DNA of 64,000 nucleotides from Pratylenchus scribneri (GCA_030063045.1 JAQSEB010000104.1:124001-188000); one strand, 5' to 3'; shown: positions 22,751 through 35,039, counted from the stretch's first letter. The notes: generated from the letters alone by a model not told the origin. Program-made: numbers and translations.

Positions 22751-24223
22751 ATGATTCTCCGTAACCGCGACCTGAATATTCAACAACAAAAGGAAGCGGA
22801 TCAACAAAAGCGAAAGGCAACTACTCAACTTGGGCTAAATAATGGGCCAGTTAAACGACAAGCCGCTCATCTAATCAAAGAAGAACAAAAGGAACAAAAT
22901 GAGCCGAAGCCGAAGCGCACATGCAATGGTCAAAATAGCAATTCGATTCTCCAGGTTTATATTAAATTTTATGTTATTAAAATGATAAAATTATTAAGGA
23001 CTTTTCAAACACGCTTTGCATCGATTCAGCAAACCGAAAGAGCCTGGTCGAAGAGAAGCCACCAAAATTGTCGCCAATTCCAGTTCCATGCTTTGAATTC
23101 GATCAGGAAAATTCGAAGGATTTCACGGCCGTCTCCGAATACGTCCAGGAAATCTTCATTTATTACAAATCTCGCGAGGTTTTAATTCAGCATAAAATTA
23201 TTGAAAAAATGTTTATTTTAGTGTTTATTCCGTGTCTCTGATTATGTGAAGAAGCATCCGGGATTGAACTTGCAAATGCGAACAAAGGTGGTCAATTGGC
23301 TCATTGAGTTGCAGGAGACATTCGAACTCAACCATGAGACGCTCTATTTGGCTGTGAAATTGTTCGATTTGTTCATGGACCGCACCCAGAATGCCGTACC
23401 ACCCAAAGAACTTCAACTAATCGCTTCGGCCGCTGTGTTCATCGCATCGAAATTTGACGTAAATATTAAAAGAAAACAAAATAATTAAATAAAAATTATA
23501 GGAACGATCTCCACCACTGATCGACGATTTTATCTATATGGCCGAGGATGGATTCACTCGAGAACAAATGATGGCCATGGAACGTGGACTGCTCAAAGCC
23601 ATCGAATTCGACTTGGGTGCACCGCTCTCCTACCGTTTCTTGCGTCGCTATGCTCGGGTTTGACAAAAATAAAATTTAATCGTTTTAATAATCCAATTTA
23701 AGGTTGCAAAGGAAGATATGGGAACATTGACATTGGCTCGTTATGTGCTGGAAACCTCACTGATGTCATTGCATTTCTCTCGAATGTCCGAATCGTTGAT
23801 TGCGGCTGCATCTCTCCTGCTTGCCAAACGGATGAAAGGGACGGCAAATGATATGGTTTTGAACATTCCAAAATAATTATTAATAATTTTTGTATAATTT
23901 TAGTTCATTGAACTTCTCCAAAAATGTTGTGGTTATGCAATTGGTGAATTGGAACCGCTGACTTGGGAGCTCAACCGCATGTTGGTGCAGCGCAAACAAT
24001 TATTTGGACAGCACAACGACAATGTGTTCCGCAAATATAGCCATGAGTAAGTTCAATCTTATTTAATTAATTAATTTAAAATAAAATTTAAAGGATTTTC
24101 TTCGAAGTTGCCAACATTCCACCATTGCAAGAACATCTTCACAATGGCCGCCATAATCCACATGCGGCTCGTCGTCGTACTTCTGGCTCCTCCCGTCCAT
24201 TATCTCGCGCAATGCATAATTAA
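22751..24223 (+). CDS. Cyclin B3
   Basis: ATG 22751 opens a basic, Gln/Lys-rich N-terminus (RKATTQLGLNN). The cyclin box follows from about 23225: RVSDYVKKHPGLNLQMRT, VVNWLIELQETFELNHETL, YLAVKLFDLFMDR and LQLIASAAVFIASKFDE, then the second fold with MERGLLKAIEFDLGAPL, SYRFLRRYARVAKEDMGTL and SESLIAAASLLLAKRM. The ETFELNHETLYLAVKL stretch is characteristic of cyclin B3 (C. elegans CYB-3), which partners CDK1 in mitosis and chromosome segregation. I found no obvious RxxL destruction box in the first residues, though degenerate boxes are possible. The stop is TAA 24221-24223. Introns are all about 45-55 nt. Confidence 0.9.
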
Positions 24224-24927
24224 ATAGAGAATTGAAGAGAATGAGAAGAAATGCGAAATATTGGATTAAATGGGGATGATCAATTAATTTATTTATTTTC
24301 ATCATGTTTGTCATTTATCCATGTTCCCCCACCATCAAACATAAGTCCCCAAATCTAGCATTCCCCTCCTCCTTTATTCAAATTCAACAAAAACAAAGAA
24401 AAACCCCAAAATCCTCCTTCCAATCCTATATCCACCTTTTCTTTTAAATTTTCACCAATTTTTCAATTTATCAAAATAAATTTTGCTTCTGATTTGTCTT
24501 TTGAATTATTTATTAAGCCTATTTTTGGTTTATATTTGTAAAATTTACTATATAATAAAGTTAAACAAATATTGAAAATTGAAACTGAATAACATAAAAA
24601 AACAAAATCTAATAAGGCTGAAAAAATTTACGGATAGAGAAATCGAAATACAAAAATTATAGGAAAAATTAAAATTGTTTTCCGTTCATCTGTATTTATT
24701 TTTTTCTATTCACTCTAAAAACAATGGCTCAATTCTTATCATTTATTAAATAGAGCTACAAAAATTCTTTTATCCAAAATAAAATTAATAAAATCGACAT
24801 TTTAGATTTATACAAAAAGAACCAACAAAATTGGATTAAATTTTTCACAAAACAATCATTGGTTTGTTGCTGGTCATCGCCGAAAGAATAAATTAAAGAA
24901 TATTTGTGAACGACCATTTTGGTATGC

Positions 24928-25920
24928 ATGATCTGGCGTCTAATTTCTTCCCAGGTTCAAATCATTTTTCATTTAATGTTAATTAAAAAACATTTTTAGC
25001 TTTCCAAATTTGGCCATTTCATCCAACAACGAATTTCAATCGGCCAAATCCTTTTTCTAATTTTTCGGTTTACTTTCATCATTTTCATTTCACTCCTAAC
25101 TCCTTGGGTTTTGCGCCGCCTATTCGTCACAAATTTTGTGGAACTTCAACAACCACTGGAATTCACTTTTCGAACATGCGCAGCCGAATTGGCCGGGGTT
25201 TGCTCATTCCCCGAGGCAGAATTACCATTGGACGAAGTAAATTTAAACAAATTAATTAAATTAATATTAATTATTTTAGGAAGAAATGCAATTCCATCCT
25301 GGCTATTATTACAGTTTTGTCCTTGATTTGGTGCTTTTTGACACACCCCAAAATCGAGCACTCTCTTTGATGATTGCAAATATTCAATTGAGGGATGAAA
25401 AACAACGTTTATTAGCCAATTTCCAAAAAAGTGTGCCAGTTTTCAAGGCATTTTCCGGTGCCGGCCATTCCATCATTTATCGATTATATTCATTGGTTTG
25501 TAATTATAATTAATTTAATTGAAATAAAAATCAATTTTAGACTCGAAATATTATATTCTGGCCGCTTTGGTTGATTGGATTCTTTTCGCCAAATTCTGAA
25601 CTCTCCGACCAATTTTCAATTTATTTTCCCAAATATTATGTGGAAAAGGCGAACAGGTCCACCAAAATGATTGTCATCCAACTTCAGAATAAATTTATTC
25701 AGGTTTATTCATTCAAAAAATATTAAATTAATTTAATATTTTATTAATTTAGCTCTCCACCGCCACCCTCCGTGTCCGAACGCATGTTGGCATTTGTAGT
25801 TATTTTCTCAGTGAATATCCACTCATTTCCTACTTAATATTGGCCATTTGTTGTTTTTTATTCTATTTCTCAATTTTTATTATATTACAATGTATTCAAT
25901 TAATTAAAAAATGCAAATAA
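24928..25920 (+). CDS. Seipin (lipid-droplet assembly protein)
   Basis: Five exons (24928-24954, 25000-25236, 25280-25495, 25541-25702, 25753-25920) encode 269 aa. Layout: N-terminal transmembrane helix (ILFLIFRFTFIIFISLLTPW), lumenal beta-sandwich with GVCSFPEAELPL, FHPGYYYSFVLDLVLFDT, NRALSLMIANIQLRDEKQR, the hydrophobic loop IIFWPLWLIGFF, and ATLRVRTHVGICSYFLSEYP, then the second helix (LISYLILAICCFLFYFSIFI) and a short basic tail. This is the full seipin/BSCL2 architecture: an ER ring oligomer organising lipid droplets. The small first exon (MIWRLISSQ) is inferred from a good donor and frame; another upstream ATG at 24924 is out of frame. JAMP starts only 120 nt downstream on the same strand, a typical nematode intercistronic spacing. 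Confidence 0.88.
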
Positions 25921-26040
25921 ATTATTCACATTATTTTGAATAAATATTACCAAAATGAAAATATTTTCTTAATTTGTTTAATATTCAAATTAATATCAAT
26001 TAGATTATTATTAATATTTATGATTATTATTTTTAGGCGA

Positions 26041-27676
26041 ATGCACCAATCGCCGACATTTTTTGAAGACAGCAGGTCGGCATTGAATTTTGAATGTCCT
26101 GGGTTTTGTGGCAAAATTCCATCAAATTTAACGACAAATTTGTCATGGATTGACATTCCAAGTACATCTCTACTGGAATTGGATTCGGCCTCACAATTAA
26201 TTCAAATAATTATGGCGGAATGCAAAGTAAACAATAAATTAATTTAATATAAATAATTTAATGATTAAACTAGCGCATTAAGCACCAAAAATTAATTTTT
26301 TTTACTAGAAATGTAAGTAAAATGATAAAAATGTATAAAAAGTGACAATCACACCCGAAAAAAGTACTTGCCTATGAGAGGGTTCGAACCCGGGACCCCA
26401 TTTTTTCAAAAAAAGCATAACCCACTAAGCTAAAAATGTCGTTTTTAGTCAAATGGTTAAATCATCCTTATAAATCAGTGTAAATCTAAAGAGCAATAAA
26501 AATAGAGTGCCAAAAGCACTAACCAATTTAATTTTAAGCCATGTCCATGGGGAATGCGCAACAATGGCCACCGTTCACTGTGCCAACAATGCAATTCTCC
26601 ACTCAATTCCTACGATTATTTATTCCTCATTTTCAATGCAATTGCCCCATTCTTTGCGAACAGCACCGCAATTGGATATTTTACAAATTCGAGGTTAAAA
26701 CCGAATCAAAGGTTTATTAAATTAATATTTATAGTTAAAAATGAGTAAATTTTAGGCGAATATTTTGGCTATTCCTTCAAACATTTTGTGCATTTTTGGA
26801 ATCCACTTTGGCCCTTTTCTGTTCAATTTTTCTCTTCCCACCAATTTGGAATTTGCGAATAAATGGATGCCAAAAGGATGGAACACTTCGGGAATGGTAT
26901 TCAATGTGGAATAATCCATCACTGGAATACAACAAAATACTGCAATGTTCCTATGAATTAGTCTATCCATTGTAAATTAATTAATTAATTAAATATTTAA
27001 TTTTAATATAATTTTAATTTAGATTTTCATTTCCATTTGTGCTCTTCGCTTTCAATTTGTGCATTTTCCTCGTCTTGCGGCCACTTTTTTATGCTTTGGC
27101 CGCACTCAGCAATGGACGCCGAAATTTACTTCCCACCGGTCCATTCTATGCCGCCCTTTGGACTTTGCCTTTGCTCACTTTGGCTCATTCCATTTTGGTA
27201 AATTCATTCAATTCAAATATATTCCAAATTAATTTATTTATTTTTAGTCTGGTCTACTCTATGCCCTCTTCCCATATTTGGCCCTTTTCGCCTCACTAAT
27301 CCATTTGGTCATCCATTTATCGGCCCAATCTTCGCCCCAACAACAACCGTCCGGCCGCGCTGGCCCATCCGTTTGTGGAATGTTCCGGCGAGTGTTTTGC
27401 TGCTTTCGCCGTTCCACCGGCCACCGCTATTCAACAACAAACGGCGGTGCTCCACTATTTTTGGCCCTTCTCATCCATTTTTCAATTTTGACCTTCTCAA
27501 TCCTTTCAATGGTGGTCGCCGGCACTCCAAATAGCCAATTCCATGAATTGAACAATTCAACACGGTATGCACTTCTCTTGGCAATGCCATCTTTCCTCCC
27601 TGTGCCTCTGCTCTTCTTCATCCTCACCGTCCGGCTGACTGCCCCAAATGCGGCGAATGGAAGGACGCATAGATGA
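26041..27676 (+). CDS. JAMP/JKAMP homologue (JNK1-associated ER membrane protein)
   Basis: ATG 26041 lies 4 nt after a TTTTTAG acceptor. Exons: 26041-26226, 26539-26711, 26756 to about 26972, about 27023-27198, and about 27248-27676. The N-terminal Cys motifs CPGFCG and CPWGMRNNGHRSLCQQC match the JAMP family, followed by YDYLFLIFNAIAPFF, a helix, GTLREWYSMWNNPS, CSYELVYPL, then FNLCIFLVLRPLFYALAA, GPFYAALWTLPLLTLAHSIL, LLYALFPYLALFASLIHLVI and two more helices. JAMP is a multi-pass ER protein that links proteasomes to ER-associated degradation and modulates JNK signalling. The first intron (312 nt) is unusually long for the gene and holds a tRNA-like relic. A Pro/Arg-rich loop with Cys (VFCCFRRS) before the last helices is an addition relative to the family as I know it. 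Confidence 0.82.
26371..26439 (-). pseudogene. Degenerate tRNA-like relic in a JAMP intron
   Basis: On the minus strand an A-box (TAGCTTAGTGG, 26422-26432) and a B-box (GGTTCGAACCC, 26380-26390) sit at normal tRNA spacing. The T stem pairs poorly, the acceptor arms do not pair, and the anticodon arm is a poly-T/poly-A hairpin. It looks like a tRNA pseudogene or the head of a tRNA-derived SINE, not a working tRNA. Confidence 0.5.
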
Positions 27677-28105
27677 ATAAATGAAATGAAATGGATGAAG
27701 TAAATGAAAATGAACTCAAAATATAAAATACCGGTTTTTAATTAACATTTTTTATTTTAATTTGACTGATCATTCAAATTGTGTTTAAATGATTTCAATG
27801 TAAAAAATGAAATTGTTGCTCAACCATTTCACCCTCTACCCAAATAATACGCTCAATGTTTTTAATCCGCATATTCCAAATATAAAACCTTTAAATTGCT
27901 TTTCATTTTTATTTTGATTTTATTATGAGAATAAACAAATGATCATTTTTTTTCAATTATTTATCGATTAAATATTATTTAATTTTAATATATTTTAATT
28001 AAATTAATTAACTTTAATTACAATTTTTAGTCCATTTTGATGTGAAACCAATCATTCATTTGGGGATTTTTCTTCCCAAGAATTTGTGCCATCCAAATAA
28101 CCAAA

Positions 28106-29328
28106 ATGATCATTTCAATATTATTCCTTTCAATTTCAACATTTTCCATTGCAATTTCCTCCATCGGTGACCAATCCCCTCAATTTCGTGAATGCATTTC
28201 TTCCTGTGCAAAATTGCATTTTTGCCCACAAAAACTTGCCAATTTTGAATGGTGGTCACGTGAAAAATGTTTCAGGTATTAAATAAAAATTAATTAAAAT
28301 ATAAAATTAATTTATTTTTTGAGTTGCCGTCAAAAATGCATTTGGTCGACTGTGGACAAATTTAACAAACTTTCCCGTCCAATTCCTCAATTCAATGGGA
28401 AATGGCCTTTTGTGCCAATCAAAATTCATTTTTGGAATATTTTTATTCCAATTCAGGTTATTTTTAATTTAATTTTAATTTAATTAATTATTTTTAAAGG
28501 AGCCGGCCTCAATGATATTTTCCCTTCTAAATGCATTCACAGTTTGGCAAATGATGCAAAGAATTCGACGTGAAATTCCACCCGAATGGTATTGCCGAAA
28601 TATTTGGATTCAATTTGGATGGGTCGGAATGGCCACATGGTTTTCATTAATTTAATCCAAAAATATTTTAATTAATCTTGAAGGTTTGCCTCAACCATTT
28701 TTCATTGTTGCGATCATTGGGCCACCGAAATGTTGGATTATTGTTCAGCATTTGGGCTCATTCTCTTCACTCTTTATGCCTCCGTCTGTTTTGTACTTCC
28801 TCAATGGAATTTGGCCGGAATTGGTAGTCAATTTGGCCATTTTAACCCGCAAAATTTACGCCTAATTGTATTTGGCCTACTCTTTTTCTATTTCCGATAT
28901 TTATATTCAATGTATACGGCGGTGGGTGAATTAAATTAATAAAATAATATTTATATTTAATTTTAGGCATATTTTGATTATAGTTTCCACATTCGTTGCT
29001 GCATTCAAATTGCATTAATCACTGCCATCCTATTTTTATTTTGGACATTTTTCGAATGCAAAGCAGGGAGGGCAAGGCAATCAATGATTTCCCTTGGAGC
29101 AGCGGTAAAATTCAAACAAATTATAATAAAATATTCCCAAAATTATTTCAGTTTGGAATTGGCTGGTTTTCTGCCATTTTTGATGCATTTTTCGACTTTC
29201 CACCCTTATTTTGGCTTTTTGATGCCCATTCACTTTTTCATTTATTTTCCATTCCTGTTCCATTGTTTTGGACCGAATTTTTATGCCAAGAGGCGAAAAT
29301 TATGGATAATAAAGAGCAGAAGGAATAA
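28106..29328 (+). CDS. PGAP3/Per1 family GPI-remodelling protein
   Basis: ATG 28106 opens a signal peptide (MIISILFLSISTFSIAIS). The lumenal Cys region (GDQSPQFRECISSCAK, then SCRQKCIW) and PQFNGKWPFVPIK match PGAP3/PERLD1. They are followed by the first membrane motif EPASMIFSLLNAFTVW, then FASTIFHCCDHWATEMLDY with the conserved H and D/H residues of CREST-type membrane hydrolases, further helices, and the signature DFPPLFWLFDAHSLFHL. PGAP3 removes or remodels the sn-2 acyl chain of GPI anchors in the Golgi/ER. All catalytic-type histidines appear intact. Exons are separated by short introns near 28278, 28458, 28652, 28928 and 29104. It follows JAMP by about 430 nt on the same strand. Confidence 0.88.
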
Positions 29329-29856
29329 TCCGGATTTAATTTATGATTTAATTTTTAATGATATTTTCCATATTTTTGTATTGTTTTTCCGTCCATTTCA
29401 TATCAATCAATCATTCCCTTTTCCCTTCTTTATTCTGGTCATTTTTATTTTGCATTTTTCCAAATTCATTTTAAGTGCAATTTAATATTATATTATTTAA
29501 TTATTTTTAAATTTATATAAAATTTTTGTTTGTTTTTTTTGATGAGTACAAAATAAATTTATTTGAAATTAATTGATGGAGTATAATTTAATTAATTTAC
29601 AAAAAAATGACTGTATTTAAAATATTTCGTGTCGAAAAATAATATATCTCAGGCCATATAATTTGGCCATAATTAGCTTTTAGGGCTTGGGACTAGGTTT
29701 AAGTTTAAGGCCAAGGATGGTTTAAGTAGAATTAAAAGAAGTCTAATTTGGCCAAGTTTTATGGCCTTAAAAATTTTTGTGTAAATTCAAATTCAGTCAT
29801 TTTTGGGCAAATTAATTAATTGATTGGGATAAAGCAAAATTTTATTTTTTATAAAT

Positions 29857-31889
29857 TTATTTTCTTTTTCCATTTCCGCCTTGGCTCACAAATTGTGGCA
29901 CAATTGGAGCACCATTTTGAGGCAAAAATTGAGAAGTGCCAAATGCCCTGGCCGGTGGTCCCTAAAATGGGAGTAGAGGAAATATTTCTAAAATATGGGA
30001 CCAATAAAGGAGGAATGGCGAGAGGAATATTTGAAGGAGATTGAGGCTGAAATTGTGCCGCAGAATTGGACGATGAAATTGGATTGAGTAAGGGCATAGC
30101 CGTTTGGGGAAGTCGAAGGGCATCAGCTAATGCTTGAACCACTACAACAAACATTTATACAAATAATTTGAATTGATTGTGAAAGAGAACACCTTGACCC
30201 GGGGTCACAGTTTGGGCCAAAAAATTGGGTGGGGATGTGGATGGGGGCCCGGTAATTTCAACCAGAGGGGCGGCCAATTGATCCAATGAAGGGAGCAATG
30301 GAAGTGGGGCAAGGAATGGGCCAAATCCTCCGTTGGAATATGAATGGGAGGATGAGGATGTTTGGTTGGAGGCCACGGCTGTGAGGGCGGCATTGGCACG
30401 TGCAGAGGCGGCAGACGAACCAAGAAAAGTGGCCGTTTGGACGTAAAGGCCAGTGACAGCCGTACATCGACAATCATGCTTGGGGGAAATTCAAATGTTT
30501 GGATGGAATTTGGGGGAATATTACAAAAAATGGATTATTGCCAAAATCAATGCAATTTTGGCACCAGCCAATGCGGAAGACGTCCCTAATAAATATGAAT
30601 TAATGTACATATGTGATGAATATATTGGTGAACTGACTTGCATGATTGGCTCATAAAATCAAATTCACAGCCCAATTTCTCGAATTGTTCCGGCCTTTGA
30701 TGATGCCGATTTTGTCGAGGATTTTGTGGCACATTTTGTGGGGCCGAATGAATGGGCTGAGGGAAAAGAAAACCGGGAAAAGGCGGTACTGGAGTGGCTA
30801 ACAAAGGAAAGGGCTGGAAATTACATAATTATAGAGAGAGGAATTGGATTGATTGAACCGTTGTAGTAATAATTGGGCGAGTCCTCTCAATTGGATATTC
30901 CCTGGTTTTGAGTGTTGTTCGCTGCATAATTTTGGCCAATTCTCCATCAGATTTTAGGTCCAATTCACTCAATGCTACGGTACCCTCCGATTGCTTGGAA
31001 ATTTTGCCTGGAGGAAAATTGGGCAATTTCGAAGGCAAATTTGAAGGAATTTTAGTGTAGGATCGAGTCGTTGATGGAAATGGAGAAATTGATGAAGGCG
31101 AGGAAGAAGAATAAACTTATTAAAACATTTTTAAATTCAAAAATGGTTGTTTAAAATACCATTATTCAAATGGGATGCCGGTTTAATTATGGACTTTTGT
31201 GTGCTGTAATAATTGCCATAATCATCATTTTGATCGCCAATATTGGATGCAATTCGATCACCTCCTTCCGCTGGGCTCAATCGATCCACGTCCTCTTGGG
31301 CCAATATTCTGGCAGCCAACACTTCATCATATTGCTTGAAATATTCCCCATTTGAATTAACACCTTAATTTCAATCCACCTCATTTTCTGTTTGTGATGA
31401 TGGTTTTCCCTTTCTTTGTTCCATATTTGCTCCCATTAGCTGTTTTTCCCAGCTGAATTTTCTAATGAATTCCATTGGTGGTTTTCGATGATCAATTGGC
31501 CTGGCTTTTGCCTCCTCCCATTGTCCGGAATATTCCTCATCCGTTGCCCCATCCACCGGCTCCGGGTCAATATTCGTCGCAATTTGTGGAGCATCGTTTT
31601 TATTTTCTGGAATATTTTGCCTCAGGCAAATTGTGTTGAATCATTTACCTGATTTTTGGGCGGAAACGCCAACATTCGAAGATGAAATCAGCAAAACAAG
31701 AAGGACAAGAACCAGTTGAGCAGTCCAAATCAATTGTGGCTGCTGTCCACTTTTTGATGATTGCCGAATTGGTGATGGCGCCAAATCTGCGCGACTCACA
31801 TTCATTTCGCCTCTTTCCTTTCTTCTCCTTGTTCCAGCCCTTTCTCGGCTTCCTTCGGTTTCCTTCTTCAAGTCAATCGGTTGCATCAA
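29857..31889 (-). CDS. Unrecognised proline/serine-rich membrane-anchored protein
   Basis: Reads right to left. From ATG 31889 it has a basic N-terminus (RERAGTRRRKERGEM), a single hydrophobic anchor (LIWTAQLVLVLLVLLISS), then a long lumenal/extracellular part. Good introns keep the frame: after SAQKS (about 31650), after TENE to QYDEVLAARILAQEDV, after SHLNN (about 31160) and near the end (PPLL to GPPARAFGTSQF). Downstream segments are Ser/Pro-rich (SSSSPSSISPFPSTT, SKLPNFPPGKIS) and Ala/Gln/Pro-rich (SSAASARANAALTAVA). The protein ends GGNGKRK at 29857. It matches no family I know. Likely type II or signal-anchored and disordered outside the membrane. The start is uncertain: an upstream in-frame-looking exon MKSRQEDFEDLREGEGI lies near 32055. 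Confidence 0.5.
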
Positions 31890-32496
31890 TTTTTGGGCAG
31901 AAGCGGAAGACTGGCTGATTGACTTTGCGGGAAAATGGACCGCGATTGGGGCAGATGAAGCCGACTTATGGGAGGCGGGAAAGGGGAGGAGGGAGGCGAA
32001 CTGGGTAAATCCCCTCCCCTTCCCTTAGATCCTCAAAATCCTCTTGTCGGCTTTTCATACCAAAAAATTGATTGTAACCAAAGAAGGGGGAATCGGGGCT
32101 GGGCGAACAATTGAGGCGAGAATACACAGAACAATATTTTTGGTGTAGGGAAAAGGTGAAAAAGGAAGGGGATGAATAAAAAATGAATGAGCTTTTGGGA
32201 TTAACAAAAAAAAACTCGTCTGAATGAAACCAATCCATCTACCGTCCAAAATTTTTTTAAAACCATGCAAACCGATTATAAAAACTAGCATATTAATTGG
32301 CTAATCCCTTTTCCGGATTGGTTTCCAACTGTGCCAATTCAAATGGGGAATTGAGGGGAATTCAATCATTGATTCGATGCTAGTTCTAGGTCTTCTCCAC
32401 AATGATACAAATGAAAAAAAGTTAAAATAATTAAGAAGGAAAGTGAAAATACTATTAAATTTAGTCATTTTTGATTCTTGACTGCACAAATTTCAT

Positions 32497-33945
32497 GAAA
32501 ATGTTCGCCAAAATATGTTTCTCTTATCTAAGAAAATGTTCGCCAAAATATGTTTCTCTTATCTAAGAAAATGTTCGCCAAAATGTGTTTCTCTTATTTA
32601 AGAAAATGTTCGCCAAAATGTGTTTCTCTTATCTAAGAAAATGTTCGCCAAAATGTGTTTCTCTTATTTAAGAAAATGTTCGCCAAAATTTGTTTCTCTT
32701 ATCTAAGAAAATGTTCGCCAAAATGTGTTTCTCTTATTTAATAAGAAAATGTTCGCCAAAATGTGTTTCACTTTCTAGGAAAATGTTCGCCAAAATGTGT
32801 TTCACTTTTAAGAAAATGTTTGCCAAAATGTGTTTTACTTTTAAGAAAATGTTCGCCAAAATGTGTTTCATTTATCTAAGAAAATGTTTGCCAAAATGTA
32901 TTTCACTTTCTAGGAAAATGTTCGCCAAAATGTGTTTCACTTTCTAGGAAAATGTTCGCCAAAATGTGTTTCTCTTATCTAAGAAAATGTTCGCCAAAAT
33001 GTGTTTCACTTCTAAGAAAATGTTCGCCAAAATGTGTTTCATTTATCTAAGAAAATGTTCGCCAAAATGTATTTCTCTTATCTAAGAAAATGTTCGCCAA
33101 AATATGTTTCTCTTATCTAAGAAAATGTTCGCCAAAATGTGTTTCTCTTATTTAAGAAAATGTTCGCCAAAATATGTTTCTCTTATCTAAGAAAATGTTC
33201 GCCAAAATATGTTTCTCTTATCTAAGAAAATATTCGCCAAAATGTGTTTCTCTTATTTAAGAAAATGTTCGCCAAAATGTGTTTCTCTTATTTAAGAAAA
33301 TGTTCGCCAAAATATGTTTCTCTTATCTAAGAAAATGTTCGCCAAAATATGTTTCTCTTATCTAAGAAAATATTCGCCAAAATGTGTTTCTCTTATTTAA
33401 GAAAATGTTCGCCAAAATGTGTTTCTCTTATTTAAGAAAATGTTCGCCAAAATATGTTTCTCTTATCTAAGAAAATGTTCGCCAAAATATGTTTCTCTTA
33501 TCTAAGAAAATATTCGCCAAAATGTGTTTCTCTTATTTAAGAAAATGTTCGCCAAAATGTGTTTCACTTCTAAGAAAATGTTCGCCAAAATGTGTTTCAT
33601 TTATCTAAGAAAATGTTCGCCAAAATGTGTTTCACTTTCTAGGAAAATGTTCGCCAAAATGTGTTTCACTTTCTAGGAAAATGTTCGCCAAAATGTGTTT
33701 CACTTTTAAGAAAATGTTTGCCAAAATGTGTTTTACTTTTAAGAAAATGTTCGCCAAAATGTGTTTCATTTATCTAAGAAAATGTTTGCCAAAATGTATT
33801 TCACTTTCTAGGAAAATGTTCGCCAAAATGTGTTTCACTTTCTAGGAAAATGTTCGCCAAAATGTGTTTCACTTTCTAAGAAAATGTTCGCCAAAATGTG
33901 TTTTCACTTTATATCTAAGAAAATGTTCGCCAAAATGTGTTCTGT
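32497..33945. repeat. 34/35-bp satellite array 2 (~42 units) with higher-order structure
   Basis: Tandem copies of the family seen at 16085 and 46899, core ATGTTCGCCAAAATGTGTTT. Units end variably in TCTTATCTAAG, TCTTATTTAAG, ATTTATCTAAG or CTTTCTAGG. The marker TATTCGCC recurs at 33231, 33371 and 33511, a 140-bp (four-unit) period. A block of about 190 bp at 32768-32955 is repeated at about 33630-33855. Confidence 0.95.
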
Positions 33946-34241
33946 CCTATCAAATTAAAAATCAATTTTTTTGTACTTTCTCGAACTGACCTATTTGTAC
34001 CGTATCTGTCCTTTATCAATTGTGAAGATGCCCCAGGGCACACTGATTCATTTGGGTATTTAATAAATTTATTTTTAAAAATTTATTCAAAGCAAAATCT
34101 AAATTTGACTTTAGCAAAATGGATTAAAAATTCATGAACCGGGATTGGATTATAATCAGGGGATTGAAAAATATACATAAAAGTGCATAAAGCCTATTTT
34201 GGAATGGAAGATTTTTTTATCAATTTGGCAATTGTTCTTTA

Positions 34242-34883
34242 TTATAGCAATTTCTCATCGGTCACTTTGATCTGCCCAATTGGGTCCAATTCGCAACTCC
34301 AAATCAGTGCATCCAATCGATGGCCCATTGACGCATGCGAATTTTGTTTTCCATAGAATTTTGTTTGCACTTTTTGATTTAATGTTTTTCCAGGCCCCTA
34401 AAATATATTTCTCATTTTTGCCTTTATTTTGACAAACCGAAAGGATGAAGTGAATATCCTGTCGAACTCCTTTTTTGGTTGGATCAATTCCAGTTGTATT
34501 CCAAATTGAGGAATATTCGCCCGACCCTGGAGGCTGTCCATCCGTCGTCACCAATTCCAAATCGCTTCCACCAATGTGAAGACTCCTTTATTATTATTAT
34601 TGAATTGTATTTCCATTAATTATTTTGTTTACATACAGAAAATCTTGTGCCGGTTTTGTTTTCAATGTGATTTTATATTTGCAATTTGATTGGAGTTTGA
34701 ATGTTCGTTGGGATGTTTGAAATCGGCTGCCATCCTGTTTGAATGTGATTGGTCCACCGCCTTCCACATTGCTGCCAAAATAATCCTTTCGAACATTATT
34801 TACACCCATTACCTAATTGCGACGGTCAACTGAAATGAAGTACTGGCACCATTTTGTTGTTGGCCCCCGGCGCCGGCGGTCAT
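34242..34883 (-). CDS. CNRIP1 (CRIP1) homologue
   Basis: Reads right to left. A 42-nt intron joins SFQLTVAI to SNVEGGGPITFKQDG, giving the family's N-terminal beta strands. Then come TFKLQSNCKYKITLKTKP, (splice) SLHIGGSDLELV, GEYSSIWNTTGIDPTKKG, RQDIHFILS, (splice) GPGKTLNQKVQTKFYGKQ, ASMGHRLDALIWSCE and a stop at 34242-34244. The order and motifs match CB1 cannabinoid receptor-interacting protein 1, a small cytosolic RhoGDI-like beta-sandwich. Length is about 165 aa from ATG 34883 (MTAGAGGQQQNGAS), close to the 164-aa vertebrate protein. An upstream in-frame ATG at 35039 would add about 50 low-complexity residues. Nematodes are usually considered to lack a classical CB1 receptor, so the partner here is unknown. 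Confidence 0.85.
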
Positions 34884-35039
34884 CGAAGATGTGGAGCGTT
34901 TGGCACTGAGTGAGAGTTTTGGATGGATTGTGTGTCGTCCGGAATGCCGTGGTCCCTGCCACTGAGGACTGCTGGCTAAGGGCAATGGGGAAGGGGAGCA
35001 ATGGCCAAGGCCGCTGGCGCATTCGTCAAAGGTTGTCAT

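Noticed and set aside
26371..26439. Functional tRNA gene
   Set aside because: Boxes are good but acceptor and T stems do not pair and the anticodon arm is low-complexity.
32690..33845. Open frames with repeating MFAKMCF or KMFAKM text
   Set aside because: They are translations of the 34/35-bp satellite; the period is not a multiple of three and the frames shift.
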